Source of the DNA: Enoplolaimus lenunculus | Taxonomy: Eukaryota; Nematoda; Enoplea; Enoplida; Thoracostomopsidae | Assembly: GCA_030248215.1 (NCBI GenBank) | Contig: JASANG010000273.1 | Coordinates: 444,001 to 508,000, forward strand | Reading direction: 5' to 3' | Length of the DNA stretch: 64,000 nt | Shown here: piece by piece, positions 24,706 through 36,895 of the stretch | Numbering within the stretch: position 1 is the first letter of the stretch | How the letters are laid out: each line of letters opens with the position of its first letter | The notes under the pieces: generated by a model | Databases searched by the model: none | Told to the model about the DNA's origin: nothing | The model's input: the letters and a program-made list of their open reading frames with translations, nothing else | Position numbers and translations under genes: made by a program

Positions 24706-25912
24706 AGCTGAAATATACCCCACATGATGACACCAAACATTTAATATACGATTTCCAAAACTATTCAATACAGAAATTCAACGAATAATGACTACACTAG
24801 GAGTACGTACGCCCACTGCAAAGCCTAAATTTTTTGTTAAACAAAGCTAAACCAGTCCAATAACGTAGCCGTAATCATTTGACCAGAACGGCACATTGTA
24901 CATTTAGCTTTTACAAGCATTCTAGCTTCTAAAACCTAGAAAATATCCCTTTAACATTTTGCACATTAATATTACCACTCAGAAATAGCATTTCATACGA
25001 TACGTGGCACAATATTCCACTCCAATGCCACAGGTATTCTAAAACATACAACAATCAATAAATGGAACGAATTATGATAGTAAATGTGGAAATAACACAT
25101 TACAACCACTAATTAAATATTAACCAAACAAATGCATATACGGTGATCGTGGTTTAACGGTCATCAAAAGCATAACACATGGTATTCAGCAAAGTATATA
25201 GGGCGACTGCCGAATGAAAACGGAATTTTTTGCCGTGGTTTATAGAAAAGTTCACGCACCAAAATTGAAATTTATATACAATTCCCAGCTAAACATCCAA
25301 TACTGTTGTTCTGCACAAAATAAAACCTATACTTTACGACAAAAACAAAAGTGTCAAACAAAACCTTGAACGTTCAACTAAACTAGGTCGGGTACGAAAA
25401 ACACAAACTCAGTTAAACTAACAAGTTTAAACATATACCACTATACTACAAAAAATCAAATCTATAGTTATCACAGTTCGCTTGTTTGAGGACCTAATCA
25501 CGCATTTCAGAATATCGACTCTCTACACCAGCAGAGTAATGATTCCAACTGTAATATACAAATCAGTTAACAGCATTGATCAAATTAAATTTCGTCACTA
25601 AACACAACATAACTTTTCATATATACTAAAATTCAAAGACCCAAATAGCATTCGTCACGCATGGCGTCATGATACAACCATAAGATACCTCAGTACAGTG
25701 CAGTAAACGCATTCACAACTTGGACTTGATACTATCTCAGTACCTTGTTACACGGCTTTAACATTGCAATGTTTGGCATCTATAAATTAACCAAAAGCTC
25801 GACGAACAGCAAGTTACTCCTGCGTTTGCATCAGGAACGATGCATGGAGTTTATTCAAGGGGGGGTGTTCTAGCACATGTATTACTTAAGGTTTCGTTCC
25901 AGCAGCAACAAT
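24706..25912. other. Gene-free stretch
   Basis: AT-rich DNA with no supported exon, repeat boundary or regulatory site. Confidence 0.4.
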
Positions 25913-26119
25913 TCAACTCAACTCGTTCAAATGATCTTCCGAGAACTCACTTAGCGCTCCGCATATGCTTCGTGGACATTTTCTAGCGATTCCACTGAGA
26001 ACCAGAGTAACCTTACGGAAACCATTTTGTTGTTCTACGGATTTACGCAGCACTTGGTAGATGAGCTGGTCACACCCAGTCCATTCCCAGAAATAATTCC
26101 AGGTCGGTTCATGGCACAC
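25913..26119 (-). CDS. Possible terminal exon of an unrecognised gene
   Basis: A 69-codon open frame with higher GC than its surroundings. It follows an acceptor-like AACGAACAG and reads VCHEPTWNYFWEWTGCDQ at its start, then a mixed charged sequence ending in SEFSEDHLNELS and a stop. The composition (several Trp, Cys and charged residues) looks more protein-like than the flanking frames. I could not match it to a family or find a preceding exon with a matching donor. It could be a chance frame or a decayed repeat-borne gene fragment. Confidence 0.25.
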   Translation of the reverse strand: MCHEPTWNYFWEWTGCDQLIYQVLRKSVEQQNGFRKVTLVLSGIARKCPRSICGALSEFSEDHLNELS

Positions 26120-27802
26120 CTGTTCGTTTTAATCACTGGAAATCACCAGGGGCGGAAAAGTTCCACTGATTCCCTTAAGAAGGGGGACTTTAATTGATGT
26201 CTTTGGTTAGGAGAGACTTTAATTGGTCCAATGTATTTCCGATAGAACGCTAAACGAAAATAAGAATAAAGCCTGCTTAGGTCGAATACGAATGGCTTTA
26301 TTGCACACTCACCCATGAAACGCTGATAATATTACCACTCTTTTTAAAAAATATGACGCTCAACAATGTCAGCTAATTCAGTCGCTGACGCATGACAAAA
26401 TACAATTTTACGATGCAAACTGCGAATAGAATATTAATGCTAAGATAAAAATATTACTGACACGCGTAAAATGTTAAAACAGCAAATCCTAAACAACCAG
26501 AAAACCATTGTTAACGTAGAAAGAATGTTTAACCTTTATGCTACATCAACACTACTATTTTGTCCCGCTAGCATTAGGGTGGCACTATGCTAGTTAACTA
26601 TTTCGGTGTTACCGAGACCCATCTGTCGCTCTCTCGTATGATACCACACGGTCAAGGAAAACAACGAACAGCATCAAACGGCAAGTCTAGCGCACCTCTT
26701 ATTCTGAATAACTGTCAAAACCTGATATTTCTAACAAGATATATAGTACTTTACAGTTAATATTAGAAAAAATCTATTACTAGTAGATCTAATTAAATGG
26801 GGTACGTACGACGGCTCGACAAAGATCTTTCGCGCAACAAAATATGACAGTGCACCAAAAGTTTGTAGTTTGCGTACCTTACTCATTACTTTCTCTCCAT
26901 AGCTTTCAGTCTAAGTCTAGGATGACAAATTGGATTAACTGAAAATATAGCAAAAACAAGTAAAACGAACACATTTGTTCGGAAATTATGGTCAACCAGT
27001 AAACCTGCTGAAAGTTTATTCACATAAAAATAAAGTATATGAAAATGGCTCTGAACACCTGGTCGAATTTTAAAGTAATCGCTAATCAGCATCCAAATAA
27101 TAATATGGCAAAAAAAAGAAAAACATACATGAGAAACAAATATTAAACAATATTAATTGAGCTTGACATCATAAAGTATAATCATTCTAAAACATATCCT
27201 GAAAACCTGGAACCTTTCCAAAGTAATAATAAAAACAACATAAGTACGCTTGCGGCAATACATAATGATATTGCAAAAATCAGTAACTACATGGCTCGCT
27301 TTTCAATTAAGTTACCCTTTAATATAAGCAGTATACACCAAAATATAGCTAAAATTCAGCAAAGAAAACTCTCTATAGCTCTATCTGACTCTGTTAATAT
27401 TATTCATTTCATCAATAGAAAAACAATATTTTTGAGAACCTTTTGCAATGGGGTGTAGTTTCTTACTGGACCCAGATCAAATCGAACAGTGGCATGATAG
27501 AGCAGCGGTCTACGGCATAGCTACCAACAGATTAATTTCCAAAGCAACTACATGTTCCTACTTCGCCAGCTAACAACTCCTATAACACTTCAGTACCCAG
27601 ACAAAAATCAATTCAAGCTAAGAATTCTAGAAATGCAATTCAACCTAAGAATTCAAGAAATACAATTCTACCTAGCACAGCCCATTCACACCAGAAATCT
27701 TTTACAGACTCCTTAGTCCTTACCGTTTCCACCCTCATGGAAAACAATTGCAATGGAAAACAATTGCAACCCTAATCCAGAGACACCGTTCTCGAATTTT
27801 TC
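26120..27802. other. Stretch downstream of calumenin; no gene seen
   Basis: AT-rich intergenic DNA. It would contain the 3' UTR of the minus-strand calumenin gene next to 27803. Repeated CAATTC/AAGAATTC words near 27605-27670 form a small local duplication. Confidence 0.4.
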
Positions 27803-30329
27803 TTACAACTCCTCGTGATTGAGCAAATGTTCGCCGTAGTTCGTTGCTTCGCTTCCCACAAAAGTATCATACTCGTCCACAATTTCCTTAATCGTTAACT
27901 TGTTATCGCCATCTCGATCTGCAGTTGTTATCAAATGTTGCGCTTCGTCTGTTGCCGTTTCTCGCAAATTCGGTATTAGCCACGCTTGCATTTCACTTTT
28001 ATCCAGATAGCCGTCTGAATTTTTATCGTATTCTTCGTGAAACCGGGCTTTTTCGTTTTTCACCCATTCAGTATCGGTCGAGCCTGCTAAAACGTTTAAA
28101 ATTGTGATATAACGCATCAAACTTTATTTTGATATGAAGAAAAATTGATCCATTAGTGAGGGAGGGTTGAAATAACCATAACAAGCAGAATACTTTAATG
28201 TGAGGTCAGCAAAGCAGGACAAAATACACATTATATTGCATCAAACCTCCAAATTTGCATAAATCCACGTTTGAAAATGTTTCAAATATTTTTATACAAA
28301 ATTACTTATGTATTAGATTATAGAATATGCATATATGAAATAAGTATATCATAAAAACTAATACAACCCTACAAAAACCCGGACTCCAAGCACTAACATA
28401 ACCAACAAAAATATTCAGGACAGATCATGCTCCAACAACAAACCTTCGCCTAAAAATTCAGCTTCACTAATTTTGTTATCGCCGTTCGTATCTTTCTCGA
28501 GCAGTGTTGATGCTAAGAGTGACGGGAACATATGATCAAAGCCTTCTGGATTTTGAAATGCAGCAAATTCATCTTTTGTCAACTTGCCATCTTTGTCGAT
28601 ATCCGCCGCTTTGAAATAGCGTTCGTCTTCTTCCATTAGACTCTGCGTGGTAGAACACCAAAAGAATTTTTAATTTGTTTACAGCAGGTAGTACATACAC
28701 TAGGCGCGATAGAATAGCTAACATACTTAAAACGAGATATATGCACGCTTTACATTATCTTTGGATAGAAAGTTGAACGATTAAGTTATACACATTCTGT
28801 GAGAAATTGAGATGAACAAATATTAGTTAATATAAACGCAAGTCAAAGCCGAGTCAAGATTATCAGCAGTCCAGTGCCAGGTGGCGGCATGCCTCATTCC
28901 TGACAAAGCTCGACCAAACCCAATTAATCTTTTAAACCAACCTTATCCTCCGGATCGAGGGTCCCGTCATCCAGCTCGCCAAACGCGTCTTTCTTATACT
29001 CTTCCCAAGTCATTGCTCCGTCAGAATTTACATCAATATCTTCAAAACGTTCTTGTACCTCTTCTTCATCAAGTCGTCTAAAATAAATGTGAATTGCTAC
29101 TGATTCACAGTTGTTTTCTGACGGTGATTAAATAATGCGTAATTTGCGATTAAAACTAGATTTCTGCTTTCCATATTTACGCATATATACGTATAAAAAG
29201 GATACTGGCAAAACCAAAAACTAATTTGAAATTTACTTGAGTGAATTCTCTATCCAGTCTGTTAGCTCAGCTTCGTCCACAAAACCATCATCATTCTTAT
29301 CCATTTTCTGGGCCAATTTTTCAAGGCGTTCTTTCGATTGTTCGGGTGACAATTTGTCAAATTCATCAGCGTCATCACGACTGCCTAGAAACAAATGCAG
29401 CTAAATAGCAAACGCCACTCTGACATGCGGATACATGTCGGCAAAATAAACCTCAAGCTGATGCTGTATATCGGTACGTACATATGTAGTGCCTTCATAT
29501 GCAGCAGCAGTAAAAAAATTGGAAAACCCAAGATACATGAGTGTAATGTTGAGGTACCTATACGCCACAACAACGTAAAAACTCAGCAGTTGATTGTGAG
29601 GCGGCGTGGGTACCGGGGTGCAACCGGAATCCCGATTCCGACATTTTTTCACCTTGTAAGTTTTAACCGGAATTAAAAATTCAGGTATTAAAAATTGGAT
29701 GGAGGAAATTAAAATATTTACTAAAAATGACTATAAAATTTAAATAGATTTTGTTAGTATAGTATTCAAACCTTGCCAATCGACAAATATAAACCATCGA
29801 AGGTAGATTTCGCTTCCATAGATTAAAATCTAAAATACAGCATATAAAATGAAAAAAGAAAATTAACATGACTTTTTCGGTGGCATGTATTTTTCGTTTT
29901 CCGGTTTCGGTTAATTGCAATTCCGGTTACGACCTGCAAGGTACATTAGCCTACTTAACGTATACCAACCGCTCACGGTACAACAAACAAAACAAAACAC
30001 AATATAAATCTCACGTGTGGGTTAAACTGTTTTACACGAATAAGCAAAAGTACGATTCTACTTTAAGAACTCATATCTAGTACCGATTCAAAACTGTTTT
30101 ACACGAATAAGAAAAAGTACGGTTTTGTAGGAATTCTACTTTTAGACCTCATACCTAGTACCGATTCATGATCAAATTCCTTATTGTGCTCTCCGTCTTT
30201 GTAATGCTCTTTTTCTTTGGTTCGTTTCTCATGCGGCGAATGTGCTCCATGATCAGACGACTCTAGCTCACCCAGAACCGTGCTTAGACTGATTATTACA
30301 CACAAAGATATTACAAACAAAAACTTCAT
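27803..30329 (-). CDS. Calumenin/reticulocalbin-family EF-hand protein (five exons)
   Basis: CREC-family Ca2+-binding protein of the secretory pathway. Exons on the minus strand are 30329-30155, 29384-29237, 29077-28942, 28642-28444 and 28083-27803. All introns are GT-AG and phases agree, giving 312 residues (human calumenin is 315). The start is the ATG before a signal peptide (MKFLFVISLCVIISLS, cleavage near residue 20); an in-frame TTG further up is not needed. Six EF-hand loops begin at about residues 87, 123, 167, 204, 239 and 275; loops four and six have Asn instead of Gly at position 6. Residues 59-80 (FDKLSPEQSKERL) and the end (FVGSEATNYGEHLL) are typical of the family. The C-terminus HEEL is an ER-retention type signal, nearer reticulocalbin HDEL than calumenin HDEF, so the exact paralogue is open. 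Intron 1 holds a MITE and a duplicated donor region. Confidence 0.93.
29614..29936. mobile_element. hAT-like CCGGAA-end MITE in calumenin intron 1
   Basis: About 323 bp from CGGGGTGCAACCGG to the inverted CCGGTTACGACCTG. The interior matches the copy at 11555-11945 in inverse orientation. It sits wholly inside the first intron. Flanking bases share only GGTAC, so the target-site duplication is uncertain. Confidence 0.55.
30024..30168. repeat. Tandem duplication covering the calumenin exon 1 donor
   Basis: Copy 1 (30024-30090) and copy 2 (30091-30168) share AAACTGTTTTACACGAATAA and the block ending CTAGTACCGATTCA. Copy 1 lacks about 11 bases. Copy 2 contains the last 14 coding bases of exon 1 and its working donor. 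In copy 1 the matching donor GT reads AT, so the second donor is inactive. Confidence 0.8.
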
Positions 30330-30721
30330 ATTTACCGGCAATTGTCTTAAAAATAACCATATAATGAAACTGAAAACTAAATCATGTACGCAGAATCAAT
30401 TGTTATGGTGAAATTACAAATGAAATTTTATTAGATAACGTATGCAAATTGTCTAGAAAATTATACATGAAGAGAAAACGAAGCATGAACAATGAATAAT
30501 CACTCACCCACATAACTTTCAACCTAAAGTATCAACTTCTGTCTTATACACGTCTTCTCGTAGCTAAGTCGTTTAACGTAAATTGGCTACAGGAAATATT
30601 TCAGGAAAATTTTAAACTGACTTCTATTTGGCGTACTCGTTCTCTTACGAATCTCCACTCTGAATCACTCAATAATTGTTTTATCATACTCGCAAAAAAT
30701 TAATGCATTAGTTTTTGTTGT
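30330..30721. other. Upstream region of calumenin
   Basis: AT-rich DNA directly 5' of the calumenin ATG. It presumably carries the 5' UTR and promoter; I recognised no TATA box or initiator with confidence. Confidence 0.35.
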
Positions 30722-30792
30722 AGTGGACCACATGACGTAGTGGTAGCATGCCTGACTTGAGCGCAAGAGTGCAAATGTTCTATTGCTGGCGT
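30722..30792 (+). mobile_element. tRNA-derived SINE head or tRNA pseudogene
   Basis: An A-box-like TGACGTAGTGG at 30733-30743 and a B-box-like TGTTCTATTGC at 30776-30786 lie at tRNA spacing, with CATGCCTGACTT between them. Acceptor pairing is poor, so this is not a functional tRNA. Two similar sequences lie at 35.1 and 37.0 kb. Confidence 0.5.
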
Positions 30793-30954
30793 TATTCTTT
30801 AGCTTTGGACAAACTAATAACATTGGGCGTGCAGGACATATGATTCGAATATGGCGATCTCAACGCAGCGAGCACTGCAAACACGAAGCCCCTGGATAAT
30901 AGGCTAGTTGATTCGCGGTCCAGGACAGATTTCACTATAAGTCCTGGTACAACC

Positions 30955-31090
30955 ACATGTCTGCCTCCGGCTCCGGCAGAAAACCGGCCTCCGGCTCCGG
31001 CTCCGGCTCCGGTAGAATTTTTCACGGAGGTTCCGACTACCTAATTTCGCCTCTGGCCTCCGGCTTCAGCTCCGGCTCCGGCCCTTGTAT
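30955..31090. repeat. CCGGCTCCGG simple repeat
   Basis: About ten copies of CTCCGG or CTCCGGC in two clusters with TTTTTCACG words between. Strongly GC-rich against the local background. It resembles the CCGG-rich ends of the hAT-like MITEs. Confidence 0.65.
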
Positions 31091-32475
31091 TTTTCACGTC
31101 CGGTTATACACACTGATACACGTGTAGATGTGAACCAGCACTCATTTTATTGCTGAAATGTACAAACGTTGAAACTATGTGGAGTGTGCATTTAAAAATT
31201 TTTTCCTACTTTTAAATATTTTCCTGAAGTATTCGCCCCGATAACCAAGCTGCCTCATAAAACTGCGACAACTAGTTTTTGTGAAGCGTCAGAAAGTGTT
31301 AGGCGCAAAAAATTGAAGAAAAATAAATGATCCAAGACAACTTTAAAACATTTGTAACATCTCCAAAACATAGTAGAAAAGTTAATCACTTGCATAATGA
31401 ACAGGTATATTTGGAACATAATGTAGTTTTTATGTAGATTTTAACCTGACGTGCCGGGTTGTTTTTACGATTTTAATACTTAGCTAGATATGAATGAATT
31501 ATATTACATAATATACAACATTAAGAGTGGTTCAAACAGAGGCGAAACAACCGCAACCGAAGGCAGACTGCGGAAGCAGGAGGTTAACAGATCCTGCCGA
31601 AGATGGAGGTGAATCCAAGTTAAATGATAGAATTAATGTCGAGTTTACAAATTTTAGCAATCATTTTCAAAATGTCGAAAAGTGTTTTAAAAGTTTCCTT
31701 TGAGTAATTTAGCAATGAAAGTGTTCGAAATTGTATTGAATTTCAAATAAGCTCAACAAAGGGCTCTACTTATACACAATTTACCTGAACCTCTGGCAAC
31801 AAATATATCGGAGTCACAGCCGGAAGTCGATCTTCTACAAGAGTCGAGGGTAATCCTTGATAAAATTGTTCAATATATAAATACTCGTGGGAACGTCCCT
31901 CATTTTCAGCTGCTGAGCACTCAGAATTAAAAACCTTCGTACCCTAGCCTACCCAACTTATCACATGGTGACCACAAGTTTGCGGTCAAGGGACGACCTT
32001 GTAGAAAAACCGGGGGATGTGACATGCGGATGCATGGAGGTAAACTGAAACCTCATGCTAATGCTGCACATTGGTGTAATGTTGATGCATATGTAGTGCC
32101 TTCATATGCTAAAACGGTAAAAACATAGAAGAACCAAGATACATGTGTATATTATGGTTTTATAAGGTATAAAAACAGAAAAACTAAACAGTTCGTAACA
32201 TCTATCGACTACCTTGCATTGAGACTTTATTGGTAACTCATAGCTACCGTTCGATTTTACATTTGTTACTGTTGTTAATTTTAAATTCTTTTGTGACGCA
32301 TAGTCTTATATGTTCCTGTGTTACGATTGTGCCAATTGCAGCAGCTACATTGCCAGCTTTTTGCATAATATGTTTAATTAATTGTGTTTAATTATTGTTT
32401 TTGTGGGCAAGCTGCAATGATTTTGGCATTTTGCTTAAATAGTGTTTTCGTCTTTGACAGTAATTGAAGAAAAGA
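31091..32475. other. Region between calumenin and ARMC7
   Basis: No exon supported. It separates two divergently transcribed genes, so part of it should act as the ARMC7 promoter region. No specific regulatory site was recognised. Confidence 0.35.
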
Positions 32476-34750
32476 ATGCATAAAAAACCGGTCGAATTGA
32501 CTATTTACAGCGTTTACTAACGGAGTTTCAAACCACGCCAAATTGTAAGTTTATTTTAACTGTAGACGAGATTCGATAAATTTATGTTTGACTTCTTAAA
32601 TGACAAATTTTTTGTTTCACTAATTCATGTTGGCGTTGATTTTGTTTTAGTCGATGCAAAGCAACAAGTTCTTGCAAACCTTGCGAATTTTGCCTATGAT
32701 CCTGTCAACTATGACTTCCTTCGTCGATTGAACGTAGTGGAATTATTTTTGGGTAATATTTTATATTGATCTGAAATGTAGTTTTGGTTGATTATTGATG
32801 ATCGTTTTCCCTCGCTTGATAACCCTTTGCTATCCTTCAGTACAATCATTGTAACATGACATTTCTGTTGGAATTGGCATGGATTGTTTGTTGACAATTG
32901 ATCAAGAAGACTATGTTGCAATAGTTAAATATTCAGTGCCTTTAGCGAACAAATTCTGTTTTCTGCGAAGTATTTTAGTTTTTAGATTGTCCGGACAGCG
33001 CTGATTCTAAGATTGTAGAATTTGCCGCTGGTGGTTTATGCAATATGTCTTGCGGTAAGCAGTGTTTGTGTTTACAGCATTAATGGTTCGCTTTTTGAAC
33101 CAGTTTACCAGTATGGGAGCGGCGTTCGCAAACATCTTAAACTTATGAGTGGGAAACCGCTTGCTGAATTTTGAACTTATCTCTAACATTCCGTAGCTGC
33201 TTGAATAAGTTATGTTAATAACTTCGTTTTATGCTTTTAAATTATTTAAATCGTTCATGTATTGTTACTTAAATTTTTTAAACTGAATTTGAGCTCTTTT
33301 AGATCCTTCAACGCATACGCAAATAATGCAATATGGGATTGAATCTGTGATTCTGTGTTTGGACAGGTTAGTTTAAAATTGAAACGGCACATTACAACAC
33401 AAGTATTTTGTTATTTGGTGCAAAAGTGCAAAAGGTTTAAAAATTATTGTTCATTGTATTAAAAATTAACGGCACATGACATACCAATTTGTACGCTGGT
33501 GGATTATCGAGCATAAAAATAAAGTTTTGTCTTACAAAAGCTTTGAATGTTTTTTTCGTGCTTCCTTGTCATTCTAGCATAATAAAATGTTGCATCTGCT
33601 CTTAATTTATAATATTAAACACAATAATTAGCGCAAAATTTTATTTTTACCAAAACCACACTGACAACAGACACAGGACAAAAACACGACCCTATGTCAA
33701 GGACTTTGTCTCGAATCTACGCTTTCACTTTTTTCCAACGAACATGGATCGTCAATCACTAGTATATTTAACTCTATTCATAGTAACGCTTTTTAGCGTT
33801 TATCAGAATGATATTTTAGCTTTAATTGGAACTTAAATTTTTTGGCACGATTCCTTAGATGTCATCTATAAATACAGCTATCTGTGTTTTGACACAGCAG
33901 TGTCAAAAAGTTTGGGGTTTAATTTACTTTATAGCATCAAAATGGCAAAAAATTCGTAGTCAAAAATCAACAAATACAATTGCTTCCGTTTATTGAGAGC
34001 GTTGAGCAGAAAAAACGATAACTAGTGTTTCTGTTTTGGTCTTGGTTTGAAACCTAGTGGGACTCAATAAAACGAGACCGGGACCAGCCAAATACCGAGA
34101 CTTACCGAGATCGAGGCCGTACGTCCCTGGTAGAAACTGCTAAAACCGTTTAAATCCAAAATATAGGTGAAACATACAGTTTGGTTGATAGACATTGGAT
34201 TCTATAGTGTCTTTTGTATATATATATTGTGCTAAATGAGTTATTCGAACACATTCTCAATGTTTTAGCATCGTATTAGAGACAAAGTTGTCAGCAATAA
34301 CCACACTGTATTATCTTTGTCAAGCGTCCAACAAAGATAGTGAGAATTTTGGTTTGTTTGACCTTGTCGTGTTTGGTTTATGCGCGTTCTATGGCTGCTT
34401 TTTCTTGAATATCAAACAAGAATAGTCCTTTGAAATATTTTCATTATCATGTAGGCATTAGTCGATTTCCGGAATTATAGTTTCAATTCTGATCACCTTA
34501 TCAATTTGCACAATTGCTCAAAGGTGCATTTTTGCAGCTGCAATTTGAACTTGCAAACTTATTCCAAAAAGCGGATTAGAGCTTTATTTTAGTCGTCTTG
34601 AAAGCAATACGTATTTTATTTTTAGAAATTTGCACCGAACAAGTCACTAATACTATATTGAAATATTGCGATTATGACGATGAAAGACTCAGTAATATTG
34701 CACGAGTGTTCCGAGAAGATATTCTCGAAAATGCGAATCTTGTATCGTGA
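32476..34750 (+). CDS. ARMC7, small armadillo-repeat protein (six exons)
   Basis: Exons are 32476-32544, 32651-32752, 32986-33054, 33303-33366, 34269-34339 and 34626-34750. All introns are GT-AG, and every junction from exon 1 onward agrees in phase. The protein is about 166 residues (human ARMC7 is 198). The diagnostic stretch is [13 protein letters not shown] followed by [15 protein letters not shown]; next come [21 protein letters not shown] and the C-terminal [13 protein letters not shown], each aligning with the family. Exon 1 encodes [14 protein letters not shown], which also matches. The only ATG placed like the family start (32476) is out of frame with it: after ATGCAT there are six A, and seven would join the frames. 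In the coding frame a TAA precedes this exon's conserved part. Either one A is missing from the sequence or the start lies elsewhere. ARMC7 is poorly characterised; armadillo repeats usually bind protein partners. Confidence 0.85.
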
Positions 34751-35086
34751 AGCGTGAGATAAACCCCAACAATACCAGAAAACAGCGAGGCTAAGGTTAT
34801 TTTAAGGTATGTCGATTACACGTATACCGTACTACGACAGGCTGAAAAGTTTTCCGAGCGCTTTGTGAAAGATTATCGTATCCTTTATAGTTAGGTAACT
34901 TATGCTTTTATCCTTTCGAATTTGTTCATCTTGTTGCTGACAAAGCATAGCCTTGGAAAATTAAGGTTATCGGTCACCTTATTTTAAAAGTAGAGTTTTG
35001 TTAAACCCAATTGTATAAATAAGTAGTGAAAACCACTATAATTGCTTTGAAAATGATTGCATTTTAGTAAACCTTTATTCCTCGCA

Positions 35087-35150
35087 GTGTTAGAACCATG
35101 TATAGTGGGCGCTGCTCCCATTTAGGCATACCACTGCGCCACACAACTAA
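35087..35150 (-). mobile_element. tRNA-derived SINE head or tRNA pseudogene
   Basis: Read on the minus strand, TGGCGCAGTGG is a perfect A box (35131-35141) and GGTTCTAACAC a degenerate B box (35087-35097). The stems are weak and I see no intact acceptor arm. It belongs with the similar sequences at 30.7 and 37.0 kb. Confidence 0.5.
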
Positions 35151-35612
35151 AAATGAATACTTAAACAGCGCTATCTCCATTGTTTACCACCAATTGAAAT
35201 GGTTTCTATAGATAGACCATAAGCAACAATAGTTTTTTTATCTGAGCCCTAAGATTAAGCTTGAAATATAACACCCAGATACACCTGAATGCTTGACGCT
35301 CGAACCTAAGCAGCTATTCGATATTATGGAGATTTTGTTCTGCTCATACACTTAATTGGTAAACATTTCGTATTTCTGTATTTTTGTTATTTGTTTACGA
35401 GTAAATTTATCAACATTTTGTTGTTGCATTTTTCATGTCCAGGAAGAGTGTGCAGATATTATTATAATACAAAATACGCAAGTATAAGACAGTAAAGTAT
35501 GTAAACTACGCATACATGTTTGGAGATACAAACTGCCGGTTACGGACAGCATTAAAATTACCGAGAAGAATAGCACCACCTTTATCGTGAATTTGTTTCA
35601 ACTACTAGCAAG

Positions 35613-36425
35613 CAGGGTGCAACCGGAATTATAAAGTGCCGGAACCGGTAAATTAAAAAATACCGGAACCGGAAAATAAAAAATAATTGTTACCGAAAAA
35701 ATCATTTTCAGGGCTATTTTATCGCTTTTAATGCTGTAAACTCCATTTAGAATGCCAAAATCTTGAAACAAATGCAGTAAGTAGGTGAAACATGATAAAT
35801 TATGGAGTATGACAGGGTTTCATCGGAATTCCAATTCCGGTTAAAATTTCGGCAAAATTTGATTTCCCATTCCGGCTGACTGCTGTTTCGATGCCGGAAT
35901 TCTGATTTTTCGGCTATGAGTTTTTAAGATGATTGAACTTAGAATTTGCTTTTTTCGTTCATTTGCAATTAATATTCTGTTGGTTTCTCTTAGTAAATAT
36001 TCCAAGTTGTTACGTGTATTCTGTCGGCTATATAAATTTTTACTGAACTGTGAACAGTGACGGAAACAGGCATACTGCAGCAAAAGTTAAATGTCATGCA
36101 CCTTTAGCTTTTTAACAGAATTACTGAAACTTGATTCCGGTGCCGACAGAAAAATTTAATTCCAATTCCGCCTCTGACAAAATCTAGTTCCGGTGGGAAC
36201 CCTGGAGTATGGCACAAATAGAAAATTTTGGCGATACGCGCTCGGACAATTTTAGATAAGTTAGAATAATATGCCTATTTGTCTTAAATTTTCGAATGAG
36301 AAAAAGTTTTCAATACCGAAAATACCGGAAAATTCCGGTGGAAAAAATACCGGATTTCTTACCGGAACCGGATAATGAAAAATACCGGATATCCCTACGG
36401 GAACCGGAGTTCCCGTTGCACCCAG
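35613..36425. mobile_element. hAT-like MITE (outer element of a nested pair)
   Basis: 813 bp. The left end is CAGGGTGCAACCGGAA and the right end, inverted, is CTGGGTGCAACGGGAA. It is flanked by CTAGCAAG (35605-35612) and CTAACAAG (36426-36433), a 7 of 8 match that fits the 8-bp target-site duplication of hAT transposons. GGAACCGG words lie near both ends. About half of its length is the nested element at 35813-36204; without it the element would be about 420 bp, close to related copies. No transposase is encoded. Confidence 0.75.
35813..36204. mobile_element. hAT-like MITE nested in another
   Basis: 392 bp from CAGGGTTTCATCGG to the inverted end CAGGGTTCCCACCGG. It is flanked by GAGTATGA and GAGTATGG, a 7 of 8 match in an 8-bp target-site duplication. 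The CAGGG tips and 8-bp duplication fit hAT elements. It interrupts the element at 35613-36425 and so inserted later. Confidence 0.75.
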
Positions 36426-36895
36426 CTAACAAGCGAGCACGATTTTGTCGCTAGCGCTTCCTAACATATGCGTCGACTGTTACAATATGTGGGAAATTTA
36501 CAATGTCTATGGCACTTTATTACCGGTTCACAACAGGTTTTGAAACAAGTGAACGGCGGCGGCAAATGACAAGCTGACCAAAGCAAATATCAAGCTCGGC
36601 CTGAATTTTTGAAGTTCTGTATTGGCTGTTTCGAAATTACCGGTACTTATCGCCAAAATTACCGGTACTTATCGCCAACTAGTGCATGCTGCTCACATCG
36701 TGGCTCATACTTTTAAGAATATTAGAAAAGTTTACAATGGCTGACATATTTGAAATACAAACCAATGCTATGAGATTTATGACGCTTTACAATGTGCGGT
36801 AACGATGCATATGACGTGGTAATATTTTTGCAGTTTCTTTAGTATACTTAATTTAATCACATGCTCCCAACTTGTTCTCGTTTGGTTTGCTCGAA

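Noticed and set aside
30330-30341. Start of calumenin at the TTG upstream of the signal peptide
   Set aside because: The ATG at 30329 directly precedes a typical signal peptide and removes the need for a non-ATG start.
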